Positions 35,716 through 44,324 of a stretch of 64,000 nt of DNA are shown here, piece after piece (the stretch's first letter is position 1; every line of letters begins with the position of its first letter). A program made the position numbers and the translations under genes. The stretch covers positions 1,922,001-1,986,000 of the forward strand of contig NZ_CP054052.1 of NCBI RefSeq assembly GCF_013283835.1, given 5' to 3'. The notes below the pieces were generated by a model. That model searched no databases, was not told the DNA's origin, and saw only the letters and a list, made by a program, of their open reading frames with translations. The stretch comes from Poseidonibacter lekithochrous (GTDB taxonomy: Bacteria > Campylobacterota > Campylobacteria > Campylobacterales > Arcobacteraceae).

Positions 35716-36783
35716 TTGCTTTTATACATACATATACCCTTTTGCGACAGTAAATGTTTTTACTGCGCTTTTAACTCATATACAGATAGATTTCATTTGA
35801 AATCAGAATATATGAAAGCATTAAAATTACAACTAAAAAATGAATTAAATGATTATGTGAAAAAACATAATAAGAAAATCGAAACAGTATTTATAGGAGG
35901 AGGAACACCTTCAACAATTAAACATCATGAATATACAGAAGTATTTGAATTAATTAAACCATATCTTACACATGATGCTGAAATTACAACAGAAGCCAAT
36001 CCAAATTCTGCATCTTTTGAGTGGCAAGAAAACATGAATAAACTAGGAGTTAATAGAATCAGTTTTGGAGTACAAAGTTTTCATACTGAAAAACTAAAAT
36101 TTCTAGGAAGATCGCATAACAGTAAATCTGCTATAAAAGCTATACAAAATGCAAATCGGATAGGTTTTAATGGTATTAACTGCGATATTATTTATGGAGT
36201 ACAAGGTGACACATTAGAGAGTATGAAAGAAGATTTCGACACTGCTTTTTCACTACCTATTACACATCTTAGTGCATACTCTTTAACTATTGAGGAAGGA
36301 ACAAAATTCTTTGATAGAAGTTCAGTAAAAATAGATGATGAGGAACTATCATATGAAATATTTGATTATATTAAAGATGCAGGTTTTAAACAATATGAAA
36401 TTTCAAACTTTGCAAAAAATAAAGAGTATGAATCAAAACATAACTATGGATATTGGCAGCACAAAGAGTATTTAGGTATTGGAGCAGGTGCTGTTGGATA
36501 TTACAATAATCAAAGAAGATATCCAATTAAAGAAATTGAAGAATATATTCAAAATCCAATGAATATTGAACTTGAAAACATAAGTATTGATGATATAAAA
36601 GCTGAAAAAATATTACTAGGTTTTAGATCATCTTGTGGAGTAGAAATTGAACTTTTTTCAAAAGAAGAGTTAGAAAAAGTTAATGATTTAATTGAATATA
36701 AGAAAGTTTATAAAGAAAACAATAGAATATTTAATAATAACTTCTTATTATCCGATGAATTAGCTCTATACATACTAGAATAA
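35716..36783 (+). CDS. hemW: Radical-SAM heme chaperone HemW-like protein
   Basis: 355 aa from a TTG start with AGGATT just upstream. The radical-SAM cluster motif is CDSKCFYC, preceded by YIHIPF; GGGTPS and the NPNSA and GVQSF motifs follow. HemW delivers heme to respiratory proteins; it was formerly annotated as oxygen-independent coproporphyrinogen oxidase. It fits with the many heme-dependent proteins of such bacteria. The start codon is rare but the frame begins exactly at the family N-terminus. Confidence 0.92.
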   Translation: MLLYIHIPFCDSKCFYCAFNSYTDRFHLKSEYMKALKLQLKNELNDYVKKHNKKIETVFIGGGTPSTIKHHEYTEVFELIKPYLTHDAEITTEANPNSASFEWQENMNKLGVNRISFGVQSFHTEKLKFLGRSHNSKSAIKAIQNANRIGFNGINCDIIYGVQGDTLESMKEDFDTAFSLPITHLSAYSLTIEEGTKFFDRSSVKIDDEELSYEIFDYIKDAGFKQYEISNFAKNKEYESKHNYGYWQHKEYLGIGAGAVGYYNNQRRYPIKEIEEYIQNPMNIELENISIDDIKAEKILLGFRSSCGVEIELFSKEELEKVNDLIEYKKVYKENNRIFNNNFLLSDELALYILE

Positions 36784-36809
36784 AACAATAAGAATTATCA
36801 AAAAATAAT

Positions 36810-36833
36810 AGTAGATATACTATAATATCTACT
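36810..36833. repeat. Inverted repeat between hemW and prmC
   Basis: A 9-bp stem, AGTAGATAT (36810-36818) with ATATCTACT (36825-36833), encloses part of a TATAAT sequence (36821-36826). It may be a weak terminator for hemW or an operator over the prmC promoter. No T run follows on the plus strand. Confidence 0.45.
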
Positions 36834-36855
36834 TATTAAAGGAATATAAATAAGA

Positions 36856-37683
36856 ATGACAATTAAAGAAACAATTAAAAAATACAGTGCAAGACTAAAG
36901 TTTGTAACACATATTCCTGCAAAAGAAGTAGAAATTCTAATGTTACATTTATTAGAACAAAATACTATATGGCTTCATCTTAATTATAATAATGAGTTTT
37001 CACTTGAAAAAGAGCTAGAAAAACTTGTAAAAAAAAGAGAAACTAACTATCCAATAGAATATATTATTAATAAAGCTACATTTTATGGTGAGAACTTTAA
37101 TGTAAAAGATGGTGTATTAATACCAAGACCAGAAACTGAGCTTTTAGTAGATAATGCACTAGAAATAATTAAAGATTTAAATAAACCTGTAAAAGTACTT
37201 GAAATTGGTACAGGTTCAGGAATTATATCTGTAATGCTAGCTTTACTTATTAAAGATATTAATATTATTGCAGTTGATATTAATGAAAAAGCATTAGAAC
37301 TGGCAAAATCAAATGCCATCAAACACAATGTTGAGCACAAAATTGATTTTAGACTTAGTAATTTATATGAGAATGTAAATGAAGAAGATATAGATATGAC
37401 AATATCAAACCCTCCTTATATTGCAGATGATTATAAACTACCTGATAATGTAAAATATGAACCATCTAATGCTTTATTTGGTGGTAAGATTGGGGATGAA
37501 CTATTAAAAGACATCATTGATCAAACTAATGAGCGTAACATTGAATATTTATTATGTGAAATGGGATATGACCAAAAGAAACCACTTGAAGAGTATTTTA
37601 AAAACTTTGAAACAAAAGATTCATCATTTTACAAAGACTATGAAAAGTTCGATAGAGGTTTTACTCTACAATTAAAAAAATAA
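36856..37683 (+). CDS. prmC: Release factor glutamine methyltransferase
   Basis: 275 aa. It methylates the GGQ glutamine of peptide release factors. It has an N-terminal helical domain, then LIPRPETELLVD, the SAM loop EIGTGSGIISV and the NPPY catalytic motif (SNPPYIADDY). AAAGGAA precedes the ATG. The M3 peptidase gene follows after 12 nt, probably in the same transcript. Confidence 0.95.
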   Translation: MTIKETIKKYSARLKFVTHIPAKEVEILMLHLLEQNTIWLHLNYNNEFSLEKELEKLVKKRETNYPIEYIINKATFYGENFNVKDGVLIPRPETELLVDNALEIIKDLNKPVKVLEIGTGSGIISVMLALLIKDINIIAVDINEKALELAKSNAIKHNVEHKIDFRLSNLYENVNEEDIDMTISNPPYIADDYKLPDNVKYEPSNALFGGKIGDELLKDIIDQTNERNIEYLLCEMGYDQKKPLEEYFKNFETKDSSFYKDYEKFDRGFTLQLKK

Positions 37684-37695
37684 AAAGGAAAGAAA

Positions 37696-39663
37696 ATGTT
37701 TAAAGAATTCAATTTAGAAAACTTAGAAGATTCAAAAAATCAATTAGAACAATTATTAACTTCAAGTAGAAAAGAAACAAACAATTTATTAGAAATAGAG
37801 AATAAAACTTATAAAAATTTTGTAACTCCTTATCAAGAAATAGGGGAGAGCATCAGTGATTTTGTTACACCAATTTTTCATATTGATTCAGTTAAGAATT
37901 CTGAAACAACTAGAAAAGTTCATGAAGAGTGTCTTCCAATTATATCAAAGTATGAAACTGAAATATCTCAAAATGATAATATTTATAGAGCTTTAAAAGA
38001 TATACAGTCTAAAGAAAAAAGCACTTTAACATTTATACAAAATAAAGTATTAGAAAATGAAATTAGAGACTTTAAACTTTCTGGTTCTCACTTAGATGAT
38101 AATAAGAAGAAAAGACTTGAAGAGCTTAATTTAACTCTTAGTGAACTATCTCATAAATTTTCACAAAACTTACTAGATGCTACAAATGCTTTTGAAATGA
38201 TCATTGATAATGAAGAGGATGTAAAAGAGATTCCAGCTTCAGATTTAGAGTTAGCAAAATTCGAAGAAGAAGGAATTACTAAATATAAATTCTCTTTACA
38301 GATTCCATCTTATTTAGCATACATTACTTATGGTACTTCTAGAGAAAAAAGAGAAGAATTATATAAAGCATATTGCACAAGAGCTCCTGAAAATGGAAAA
38401 ATTATTGAAGAGATATTAACTTTAAAAAACGAAAAAGTTAAAATCTTAGGTTTTGATTCTTATTCACAATATTCAATAGAAACAAAAATGGCTAAAACAG
38501 AAGATGAAGTTATTTCATTTCTTGAAGAGTTAGGACATAAAGGAAAAGATAAAGCTAAAGAAGAATTAGAAGAAATTAAAGCAATTGCAAAAGAAGATGG
38601 TGTTAATGACTTTAGATCATCTGATATGGCTTATTACTCTGAGAAACTAAAAAAAGCTAAGTATGATTTAGATGAAGAGTATTATAGACCTTATTTTGAA
38701 CAAGAATCAGTTTTAAATGGTTTCTTTAACTTCTTAGATCAAATCTTTGATGTAAAGTTCACTTTAGCAAATACTCCTGCTTGGGATGAGAAAGTAAGAG
38801 TTTATGATTTAAGTTCTAAAAATAAAACTATTGCGAGAATTTATATTGATCTGGAAGCTAGAAGTGACAAAAGAGGTGGAGCATGGATGAATAACTGGCA
38901 TTCACACTTTGATAAGTCAAATGGTGAAACACAACTTCCTACTGCTTATATTGTTTGTAACTTTCCACAATCAACAGATACAACGCCTTCATTATTAAGA
39001 CACTCTGATGTAGTTACACTATTCCATGAAATGGGTCATGCATTACATCATTTATTAAGTGAAGTAAAAGAACCTTATGTAAGTGGTATTGCTGGTGTTG
39101 CTTGGGATACAGTTGAATTTCCTTCACAATTCCTAGAATATTTCTCTTATGACAAAGAAGTATTAAAACTGTTCGCAAAACATTATGAAACTGGAGAAGT
39201 TTTAGATGATGCTGCAATTAATAGAATTATTAATGCCAAAAACTTCCAATCATCATTAGCAATGGTTAGACAAATTGAATTTGCATTATTTGATTTTAAA
39301 CTTTATCAGAAGTTATACAAAACTGAAGATGACGTGCAAGAATTATTAGATTCAGTTAGGCAAGAGTTTGCAGCTATGACTCCACCATCATATAATAAAT
39401 TCCAAAATGGATTCTCTCATATCTTTGCTGGAGGATATTCAGCAGGATATTATTCATATAAATGGGCTGAAGTACTAAGTGCTGATGCATTTTATATGTT
39501 TATTGACTCTGAGAATATCTTTAATAAAAAGCTAGCTTTAAAATATAAAGCAGCAGTTTTAGCACAGGGTGGTTCTAAAAATATGGACGAATTATTCTAT
39601 GAGTTTGCACAAAGAGAACCAAGTGTTGATTCTTTATTAAAAATTGATGGAATTATTAGCTAA
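37696..39663 (+). CDS. M3-family oligopeptidase (oligopeptidase A type)
   Basis: 655 aa, no signal peptide, so cytoplasmic. The zinc motif is HEMGHALHH (HExxH) with a downstream EFPSQFLEYF that supplies the third ligand. Full length for the OpdA/PrlC type, which degrades short peptides. AAAGGAA precedes the ATG. Confidence 0.94.
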   Translation: MFKEFNLENLEDSKNQLEQLLTSSRKETNNLLEIENKTYKNFVTPYQEIGESISDFVTPIFHIDSVKNSETTRKVHEECLPIISKYETEISQNDNIYRALKDIQSKEKSTLTFIQNKVLENEIRDFKLSGSHLDDNKKKRLEELNLTLSELSHKFSQNLLDATNAFEMIIDNEEDVKEIPASDLELAKFEEEGITKYKFSLQIPSYLAYITYGTSREKREELYKAYCTRAPENGKIIEEILTLKNEKVKILGFDSYSQYSIETKMAKTEDEVISFLEELGHKGKDKAKEELEEIKAIAKEDGVNDFRSSDMAYYSEKLKKAKYDLDEEYYRPYFEQESVLNGFFNFLDQIFDVKFTLANTPAWDEKVRVYDLSSKNKTIARIYIDLEARSDKRGGAWMNNWHSHFDKSNGETQLPTAYIVCNFPQSTDTTPSLLRHSDVVTLFHEMGHALHHLLSEVKEPYVSGIAGVAWDTVEFPSQFLEYFSYDKEVLKLFAKHYETGEVLDDAAINRIINAKNFQSSLAMVRQIEFALFDFKLYQKLYKTEDDVQELLDSVRQEFAAMTPPSYNKFQNGFSHIFAGGYSAGYYSYKWAEVLSADAFYMFIDSENIFNKKLALKYKAAVLAQGGSKNMDELFYEFAQREPSVDSLLKIDGIIS

Positions 39664-39713
39664 ATTTCGCAATAATACGTTTTAATTATAATAGAAACAA
39701 GGATTTAATAACA

Positions 39714-40244
39714 ATGACAAATGCAGAGACAATCACAAAACTAAATAATGCATTAAATACGCTTATAAAAGCTTATGAAGAGCTTCAAAATGATAATGAA
39801 GGTTTAAAAGCTAGAATTAACGAATTAGAAGACGAAGTATTAGATTTAGAGTCTGCTAAAGAAGATTTAGAATTATCAAAAATGGATTTAGAGTCAAACC
39901 TTACTGAATTAAATGACCATACAGAAAAAGATAATTCAAATATCTCTTCAATGCTAGGAAAAATTGAATCGCTATTAAACACTTCTGATAGTGAAGAAAA
40001 AACTAGTAACAACTCATCAAATAACAATGTGCAAAATACACATAATAATAACCACAACAATCATCAAAAAAAAGATGATAAATTATTTGAAGAGAAAAAG
40101 ATAGAGAAACAAGAAGAGGGCAAGGAACCTAATTCTTTTGATAACTTAAGTGTTAAAGTAGAAGAAAAAAAAGAAGAAGATTCAAACAGTAATAAAATCG
40201 ATTTAAATAGAATGGCATCATTATTAAATGGATTTAATAACTAA
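39714..40244 (+). CDS. Coiled-coil protein of unknown function
   Basis: 176 aa, cytoplasmic and very acidic. Residues about 5-80 form one continuous heptad-rich coiled coil (LEDEVLDLESAKEDLELSK), then a low-complexity Asn/His linker (NNSSNNNVQNTHNNNHNNHQ) and a Lys/Glu-rich tail ending in MASLLNGFNN. A short helix SSMLGKIESLL precedes the linker. AAGGATTTAATAAC precedes the ATG. It is followed by a 92-aa unknown gene after 11 nt and then xerH. The coiled coil resembles division or scaffold proteins only in general shape. Confidence 0.75.
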   Translation: MTNAETITKLNNALNTLIKAYEELQNDNEGLKARINELEDEVLDLESAKEDLELSKMDLESNLTELNDHTEKDNSNISSMLGKIESLLNTSDSEEKTSNNSSNNNVQNTHNNNHNNHQKKDDKLFEEKKIEKQEEGKEPNSFDNLSVKVEEKKEEDSNSNKIDLNRMASLLNGFNN

Positions 40245-40255
40245 TTAGAGATAAA

Positions 40256-40534
40256 ATGACAATATTATTAAATAAAAATTCTTTGTATAATACTTTTGGA
40301 GTTGAAAATTTCAACTCCTTAGAGAATGCGGTAAATGGTATGGCACCTTCAATGGTAGAGTACTATTTATCGGATTTGAGTCAATATAGTGAAGACACTT
40401 ATTTAAATAAATCCCAGATAGAACAAAGTGTTTATATAGGGGATTATAGTTTATACATTGATTATAGTGATAATGTCTATTTAGAATTAGACAGCGAAAT
40501 AGTAAATAACAATGAAACAGGATCTTTTTGGTAA
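40256..40534 (+). CDS. Hypothetical protein upstream of xerH
   Basis: 92 aa, acidic, rich in Tyr, Ser and Asn, with no membrane helix or known motif (SLENAVNGMAPSMVEYYLSD, then YIDYSDNVYLELDSEIV). TTAGAGAT stands in for a weak ribosome site. It lies 11 nt after the coiled-coil gene and 101 nt before xerH. No family recognised. Confidence 0.65.
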   Translation: MTILLNKNSLYNTFGVENFNSLENAVNGMAPSMVEYYLSDLSQYSEDTYLNKSQIEQSVYIGDYSLYIDYSDNVYLELDSEIVNNNETGSFW

Positions 40535-40587
40535 AAATAATACTTATAAATGACTAGAAGAGATCTTATTCAGTTTAAATAAAATAG

Positions 40588-40609
40588 TTTGGAAATTATA
40601 GTTTCCAAA
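40588..40609. repeat. Inverted repeat just upstream of xerH
   Basis: TTTGGAAA (40588-40595) and TTTCCAAA (40602-40609) are perfect 8-bp arms around a 6-bp centre TTATAG. It may be a terminator, an operator or a Xer-type core site (two arms and a 6-bp centre). There is no T run on the plus strand. Confidence 0.5.
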
Positions 40610-40635
40610 AGTAAAATATATAATAAAGGTTAGAA

Positions 40636-41688
40636 ATGAAATATTCATTAGATTGCGAAGAAACATTTACTCAAACATATATGTTTTGGTTATCTAGATT
40701 CATTAGGAACAAAATTACAACATTATCAAACAGACAAGTTAAAGACAAAGATAGACTAACTCAAATTTTACATGAACTTTCAATTGGTTATAAAGAAATA
40801 GAAGAATTAAAAAGTACAGTAAAAGAAGTTAGAAATATTGGAATCAATAGTATTCATGTTTATTTTATACCACTTGGAAAACTATTTAAGTTTATGTCTA
40901 ATTATGGACCAAAGTCTATGAAAGAAATTGATGAAGAATTATTAAGTGATTTCTTAGCAACTCAAACAAGTAAATTATCAGATGCAACTAAAAAGAATTA
41001 TAGAATTGCATTAGTTACATTCTTTAATTACATAGATAAGCAAAATGAAGAAACAAATGGTAATACTTATAGGTTTGGTATTGAGCTAAAGAACTGGGGT
41101 GGATTATCTGGGAAAAGTGGTCAAAAACTACCCTCTTTTATGAAAAAAGACGAAGTTCAGAAATTTATTCAAGCTATTGATTCATATGAGTTTAGTAATA
41201 AAATAGCAGCAAGAAATAGATTAATTTTAAAGATTATACTTTATACGGGAATAAGAGTTAGTGAAGCTATTAATATTCATATGAAAGATTTTAATAAAGA
41301 TGAAGATGCATATATTATTCAAGTAAGAGGAAAAGGTAATAAACCTAGAGTTGTAATGATCAAGGAACTTATTATTGGAAAAGATTTAAATGAATGGAAT
41401 GAAATCAAAACATGTCAAAATAATCTTTTATTATGTAATCAAAAAGGCAATGAATTAACTCAAGCATATATTAGCTCAATTGTTGAAAAAATACTTTTAA
41501 GTGTAGGGATAAGAAAAGAAAAAAACGGAGCACATATGTTACGACATACTTTCGCAACTATGTTATATCAAAAAAGTAAAGATTTAATTTTGGTACAAGA
41601 ATCATTAGGTCACGCAGATATTAATACTTCTAGAATTTATACTCATTTTGATAAAGATAAATTAAAACAAACAACAGATATATTTTAG
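40636..41688 (+). CDS. xerH: Tyrosine recombinase XerH
   Basis: 350 aa. The N-terminal core-binding domain reaches about residue 165 and the catalytic domain follows: Arg in YTGIRVSEAI, HMLRHTFATML (His-x-x-Arg), GHADINTSRIYTHF with the second His and the catalytic Tyr. Campylobacterota use this single recombinase with a difH site to resolve chromosome dimers. An AAAGG ribosome site precedes the ATG. The stop codon is part of a terminator shared with cheB. Confidence 0.92.
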   Translation: MKYSLDCEETFTQTYMFWLSRFIRNKITTLSNRQVKDKDRLTQILHELSIGYKEIEELKSTVKEVRNIGINSIHVYFIPLGKLFKFMSNYGPKSMKEIDEELLSDFLATQTSKLSDATKKNYRIALVTFFNYIDKQNEETNGNTYRFGIELKNWGGLSGKSGQKLPSFMKKDEVQKFIQAIDSYEFSNKIAARNRLILKIILYTGIRVSEAINIHMKDFNKDEDAYIIQVRGKGNKPRVVMIKELIIGKDLNEWNEIKTCQNNLLLCNQKGNELTQAYISSIVEKILLSVGIRKEKNGAHMLRHTFATMLYQKSKDLILVQESLGHADINTSRIYTHFDKDKLKQTTDIF

Positions 41689-41718
41689 TAGGGTAAGCAC
41701 CCTACTATCTTCTTTTTC
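41686..41718 (+). terminator. Terminator carrying the stop codons of both xerH and cheB
   Basis: A perfect 9-bp stem, TAGTAGGGT (41686-41694) with ACCCTACTA (41699-41707), has a 4-nt loop and is followed by TCTTCTTTTTCC. The first TAG is the xerH stop, and the complement of the last CTA is the cheB stop. It works best on the plus strand. Confidence 0.85.
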
Positions 41719-42778
41719 CTTTAGAAAAATCAATTATATATTGTGCAATATCATCTAAATGAATTGTATCTTTTATTGCACCTGCTTGAATTGCTTTCAT
41801 AGGCATACCAAATACAACACAAGACTCTTTATTTTGAGCTACTGTATAAGCATTGTTATCAAACATTTCTTTCATAGCAATAGAGCCATCATCTCCCATA
41901 CCTGTCATCATTATACCCATAGCAGAAGAACCAACATTATTATTAATAGATCTAAATAATACATCAACACTTGGTTTATGTTGACTAACTTTTTTTGTAT
42001 CTAATAATTTTGTTTTGTAAGTATTGCCAACTTTTTCTATAGTTAAGTGCATATTACCAGGAGCTAAATAACCGCAACCTCTCTCTAAGATTTCACCATC
42101 TTTTGCCTCATGCACATTTACTTCTGAGTTATCATTAAGTCTATGAGCAAAAGAGTTCGAAAATCCATAAGGAATGTGTTGAGTAATAACAATAGGAGGT
42201 AAACCAGAAGGTAGTTTTTTAAATACTTTTAATAAAGACTCTACTCCACCTGTTGATGAACCAATAGCAATAACTTTACTCCCAGGCATAATAGCTGGTT
42301 TAGAAGGAATTACTTCATCCGGATGAACTTTATATTCAATTTGAGTAGAAATATTTTTTGGCTTCTTTAGAGCTTTTGGTTTTTTTAATGTATATCTTTT
42401 AAGTAAAAAAGTAAGATTTAATAATGTATCTTTAATTCGTTCAGAAAATGAAGCTATAGATTCTCCAACTTCAGGTTTTGGGATAAACCCAACAGCACCA
42501 TCATCAAAAATATCATTTCCTCTAACACCCTCACCTGAAATTACTACTGCAGGCATAGGGTGAAGTCGCATTAAATTTCGAAGAAATGTTACTCCATCCA
42601 TTTTAGGCATATTAATATCAATAGTAACTATATCTGGTTCATATTCTTTAATTTTTTCTCTTGCATCATAAGCATCAACAGCCATTGCAATTACTTCAAA
42701 TTCATCAATAGAATTTATCATATCTTTTATGACTCTTCTCATAGAAGGAGAGTCATCAATAACTAAAACTGTATACAC
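41705..42778 (-). CDS. cheB: Chemoreceptor methylesterase CheB
   Basis: 357 aa from GTG with AAAGG upstream. An N-terminal receiver (phospho-acceptor Asp54 in TIDINMPKMDG) is joined to the methylesterase domain (from about 165) with the catalytic Ser in GSSTGGVESL, His in VITQHIP and Asp in GMGDDG. It removes methyl groups from chemoreceptors under control of CheA. The receiver is kept here, unlike the receiver-less CheB known from Campylobacter jejuni. Last gene of the chemotaxis operon. Confidence 0.96.
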   Translation of the reverse strand: MYTVLVIDDSPSMRRVIKDMINSIDEFEVIAMAVDAYDAREKIKEYEPDIVTIDINMPKMDGVTFLRNLMRLHPMPAVVISGEGVRGNDIFDDGAVGFIPKPEVGESIASFSERIKDTLLNLTFLLKRYTLKKPKALKKPKNISTQIEYKVHPDEVIPSKPAIMPGSKVIAIGSSTGGVESLLKVFKKLPSGLPPIVITQHIPYGFSNSFAHRLNDNSEVNVHEAKDGEILERGCGYLAPGNMHLTIEKVGNTYKTKLLDTKKVSQHKPSVDVLFRSINNNVGSSAMGIMMTGMGDDGSIAMKEMFDNNAYTVAQNKESCVVFGMPMKAIQAGAIKDTIHLDDIAQYIIDFSKGKRR

Positions 42779-42802
42779 TTATTTACCTTTCCCTGAAAAA
42801 TA

Positions 42803-43477
42803 TTAGAAAAGTTCAATTTCCATTTCAGGTTCATCTTTTTCTTCAACACCAAATAGATCAACACCACCAACGTATTCTTTGATAACTGGTGCTTTTGTAA
42901 TCTCTTTCTGTAATGAACTCTCTTCTGATGCAATTTTACTATCAGTTTCAGTTTTCTGAGTAACTTTAATAAATGTCTCAAATGCATTTGCAAGGAGAAT
43001 TAATCTACCATGCTCACCACGAGTATGTTCACTCATAAGTTTAAAACCTTCAGATTGACAAAAATCTTTTGCAAATTCTACATTTCTGTGTCCAATTGAT
43101 TGTGCAGAAACATTTAATTGCATAATGTCAGCTCCACCAGAAATTTTAGCAATCATATTATTTTTAGAACAACCCAATTTATACATTTCATTTAGCATTG
43201 CTTCAACTGAATAAAGACCATATTTCATATCATCATTAGTATTATTTGTTTTAGGCAATAAAAAGTGATTCATACCTTTTATTTTTTTTACTTTATCGTA
43301 AAACATAATAGCTACACAAGAACCAAGTAATGTCTTAAATGCAATTTCTTCAATATCACTTCCAACAGCAAATTCACCACCAATTACAGTGTGAGTAAAT
43401 AAGCCTTTTGTTTTTTGTGTAAATCTAACTGAAGAGGTACGTTCAATACTTCCATCTTTATGTCCAATAACAATCAA
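42803..43477 (-). CDS. cheD: Chemoreceptor glutamine deamidase CheD
   Basis: 224 aa from TTG with AGAAGGAA upstream. The catalytic Cys is in TLLGSCVAIMF and the His in GMNHFLLP. It deamidates chemoreceptor glutamines and thereby creates methylation sites. The last 60 residues are a variable acidic tail. The start overlaps the cheR stop by 4 bases (TTGA). Confidence 0.94.
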   Translation of the reverse strand: MIVIGHKDGSIERTSSVRFTQKTKGLFTHTVIGGEFAVGSDIEEIAFKTLLGSCVAIMFYDKVKKIKGMNHFLLPKTNNTNDDMKYGLYSVEAMLNEMYKLGCSKNNMIAKISGGADIMQLNVSAQSIGHRNVEFAKDFCQSEGFKLMSEHTRGEHGRLILLANAFETFIKVTQKTETDSKIASEESSLQKEITKAPVIKEYVGGVDLFGVEEKDEPEMEIELF

Positions 43478-44319
43478 CTTATTTCCTTCTCTTTTACAAA
43501 AATATTTTGTCCTACTCTATTAACATAATTAATTAAATCATGAGGATTCTCAGAGTGTCCTAAATATAATGTTCCACCCATTTTAAGGTGTGAAAATAAT
43601 TTTTTTAATATTTCATTTTGATCTTCAGCTGAGAAATATATTAAAACATTTCTACAAAATATCACATCAAATTGACCTTTGCTAAAAGGATAAGATTTAT
43701 CATTTAAATTCATAACTTGAAAAGAAATAGGTTTCTTTAATTCATCTTTTACTTTTATTAAAACTTCTTCCCCAACTAAATTCTTTTGAACTCTACGTTT
43801 AAAATATTTTTGAGGTTTAATCCAATCTGGAAATTCTTTTGACGATTTAGAAAATCTATAAATACCATTAGCAGCATATTGTAATACATTTGTATCAATA
43901 TCAGTTGCAATAATTGAAGAATCTATAAACTTACCAATTTCTTCTTTTGCTTCCAAAACAGTCATAGCCATAGAATATGGTTCTTCCCCTGTAGAAGAGG
44001 CAGAACAATACATATTTACTTTTTTACCCTCTTTTGCTAAAGCAGGTAAAACTCTGTTTTTTAAATCAAGAAAATGAAAATCTTCTCTAAAGAAATGTGT
44101 TTTATTTGTAGTAAATGAATTAATAAACTCTGTAACTTTAGAGCCACTTTCGACTAAATCAAGGAGATCCATAATATCCCCTTTATATTTAGCATCTCTT
44201 TTTAATTTATCAATTCTATTAGAAATCATAATATCTTTATTCTCAGCTAGTGTAATACCAGTTAGAGAATAAAGAATTTTCTTTACTCTATTATGTACAT
44301 CATCAGTAGTATAACTCAT
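43474..44319 (-). CDS. cheR: Chemoreceptor methyltransferase CheR
   Basis: 281 aa. It methylates receptor glutamates with S-adenosylmethionine. The N-terminal helical domain is followed by NMYCSASSTGEEPYSMAM (the SAM motif) and FDVIFCRNVLIYF. It lies 5 nt after cheA and overlaps cheD by 4 nt. Confidence 0.96.
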   Translation of the reverse strand: MSYTTDDVHNRVKKILYSLTGITLAENKDIMISNRIDKLKRDAKYKGDIMDLLDLVESGSKVTEFINSFTTNKTHFFREDFHFLDLKNRVLPALAKEGKKVNMYCSASSTGEEPYSMAMTVLEAKEEIGKFIDSSIIATDIDTNVLQYAANGIYRFSKSSKEFPDWIKPQKYFKRRVQKNLVGEEVLIKVKDELKKPISFQVMNLNDKSYPFSKGQFDVIFCRNVLIYFSAEDQNEILKKLFSHLKMGGTLYLGHSENPHDLINYVNRVGQNIFVKEKEIS

Positions 44320-44324
44320 ATTAA

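Noticed and set aside
40636-41688. XerH as integrase of an integrative element
   Set aside because: No cargo genes, tRNA target or direct repeats flank it; a single XerH is normal in this lineage.
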